Origin: DASUAO01 sp046484625
GTDB lineage: Bacteria > Actinomycetota > Acidimicrobiia > IMCC26256 > PALSA-555
NCBI GenBank assembly: GCA_046484625.1
Contig: JAWOIO010000181.1
Span: forward strand, 1-38,744
Reading direction: 5' to 3'
DNA length: 38,744 nt
Part shown: piece after piece, positions 38,440 through 38,744 of the stretch
How positions within the stretch are numbered: position 1 is the first letter of the stretch
Layout of the letters: every line of letters begins with the position of its first letter
Translations under genes and position numbers: made by a program
Notes under the pieces: generated by a model
What the model saw: only the letters and a program-made list of their open reading frames with translations
Told to the model about the DNA's origin: nothing
Database searches by the model: none

Positions 38440-38744
38440 TTCGAGGTGATCCGTTCCGGGGTCACGAAGACCGCGACCCGGCCGTCCTCGCGCATCACCC
38501 GGTCGTAGGTGTCCCAGTCGTCGTGGGTCCCGCCGGCCGCGGTGAAGACCTCCCGCAGCAGCAGCCGGAACGACTCGGCGTCGACGTCGTCGGGACCGAC
38601 GATGCGGGTGGGCCCTTCGACCGACACCCACTCCCACCCGGCACGGAACACGATCGTCGCGTGCGGTCGCTCGGCCAGGTTCTGCAGCTTGGCGCCACCG
38701 CCCCGTGCGACGAGCGCGACCGCGTCGCCACCGTCGGGATCGGC
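38436..38744 (-). CDS. PPOX-class F420-dependent oxidoreductase (5' end outside window)
   Basis: A C-terminal fragment of 102 residues, open to the window edge. RGGGAKLQNLAERPHATIVF, then AGWEWVSVEGPTRIVGPDD, are the split-barrel strands that bind F420 or flavin in Rv1155-like proteins. REVFTAAGGTHDDWDTYDRV and MREDGRVAVFVTPERI form the typical end. The missing N-terminus should be about 30-40 residues. Members reduce quinone-like or biliverdin-like substrates with F420H2. With the Ddn-like protein at 9622 this suggests the cell makes F420. Confidence 0.85.
   Translation of the reverse strand, partial: ADPDGGDAVALVARGGGAKLQNLAERPHATIVFRAGWEWVSVEGPTRIVGPDDVDAESFRLLLREVFTAAGGTHDDWDTYDRVMREDGRVAVFVTPERITSN

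Overview
This 38.7 kb window is dense, GC-rich bacterial chromosome (about 70% G+C by eye). It reads as Actinomycetota, most like the class Acidimicrobiia. Supporting families are F420-type oxidoreductases (Ddn-like and PPOX-like), DUF1214, DUF2855 and DUF6325 proteins, SHOCT proteins, an LCP/LytR_C wall ligase, a split DipZ-like thiol module, and many apparently leaderless genes with a TANNNT box 6-8 nt before the start codon. There is no rRNA, tRNA, transposase or phage gene, so the taxonomy is an inference. No gene-free stretch exceeds 300 bases.

Layout. 1-144: a 30-bp tandem repeat at the window edge. 144-1961 (-): thioredoxin-like protein plus CcdA. 2115-4166 (+): universal-stress domain fused to a UbiB/ABC1 kinase-like domain. 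4163-6510 (-): small membrane protein, adenine deaminase, and a two-domain AhpD-like protein whose frame is crossed by an in-frame TGA. 6566-10053 (+): PhyH dioxygenase, DUF6325, SHOCT protein, potassium-channel-like protein, second SHOCT protein, Ddn-like reductase. 10165-14014 (-): methyltransferase, VOC protein, secreted cupredoxin-like protein, SDR, cytochrome P450. 14058-17695: carboxymuconolactone-decarboxylase-like protein, beta-hydroxyacid dehydrogenase and HSL-type hydrolase in overlapping order, then a small coiled-coil protein and an SDR. 17702-20842 (-): DUF1214 protein, MFS transporter fused to a cyclic-nucleotide-binding domain, small membrane protein. 20911-23679 (+): GH63-like glycosidase and LCP protein. 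23725-26334 (-): amidase and DUF2855 protein. 26415-31329 (+): tightly packed five-gene run (small Cys/His protein, SRPBCC, sulfatase, unknown protein, flavin monooxygenase). 31428-38439 (+): FKBP, pirin, VapBC, sulfotransferase plus quinone-oxidoreductase-like protein, membrane-anchored barnase-type RNase plus barstar, small membrane protein, NTF2-like protein. A 5'-truncated PPOX/F420 protein (-) ends the window.

Most notable is the predicted selenoprotein at 5443-6510. An in-frame TGA sits exactly where the second cysteine of the AhpD CxxC motif belongs. The Glu-Cys-Sec-His spacing equals that of AhpD, the frame stays open for 125 codons afterwards, and a perfect stem with a GGUCU loop lies 24 nt downstream, as expected for a bacterial SECIS element. 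An ordinary caller would split it into two genes. Other points of interest are the USP-UbiB fusion, the membrane-anchored RNase/barstar pair, the MFS-CNB fusion, the leaderless promoter pattern, and three different tandem repeats within 0.5 kb near the right end.

The general gene content suggests catabolism of lipophilic or xenobiotic compounds (P450, SDRs, flavin monooxygenase, sulfatase and sulfotransferase, amidase, dioxygenase) with redox defence (CcdA/thioredoxin, AhpD-like selenoprotein, pirin, F420 enzymes). That pathway reading is inference from families and operon order.
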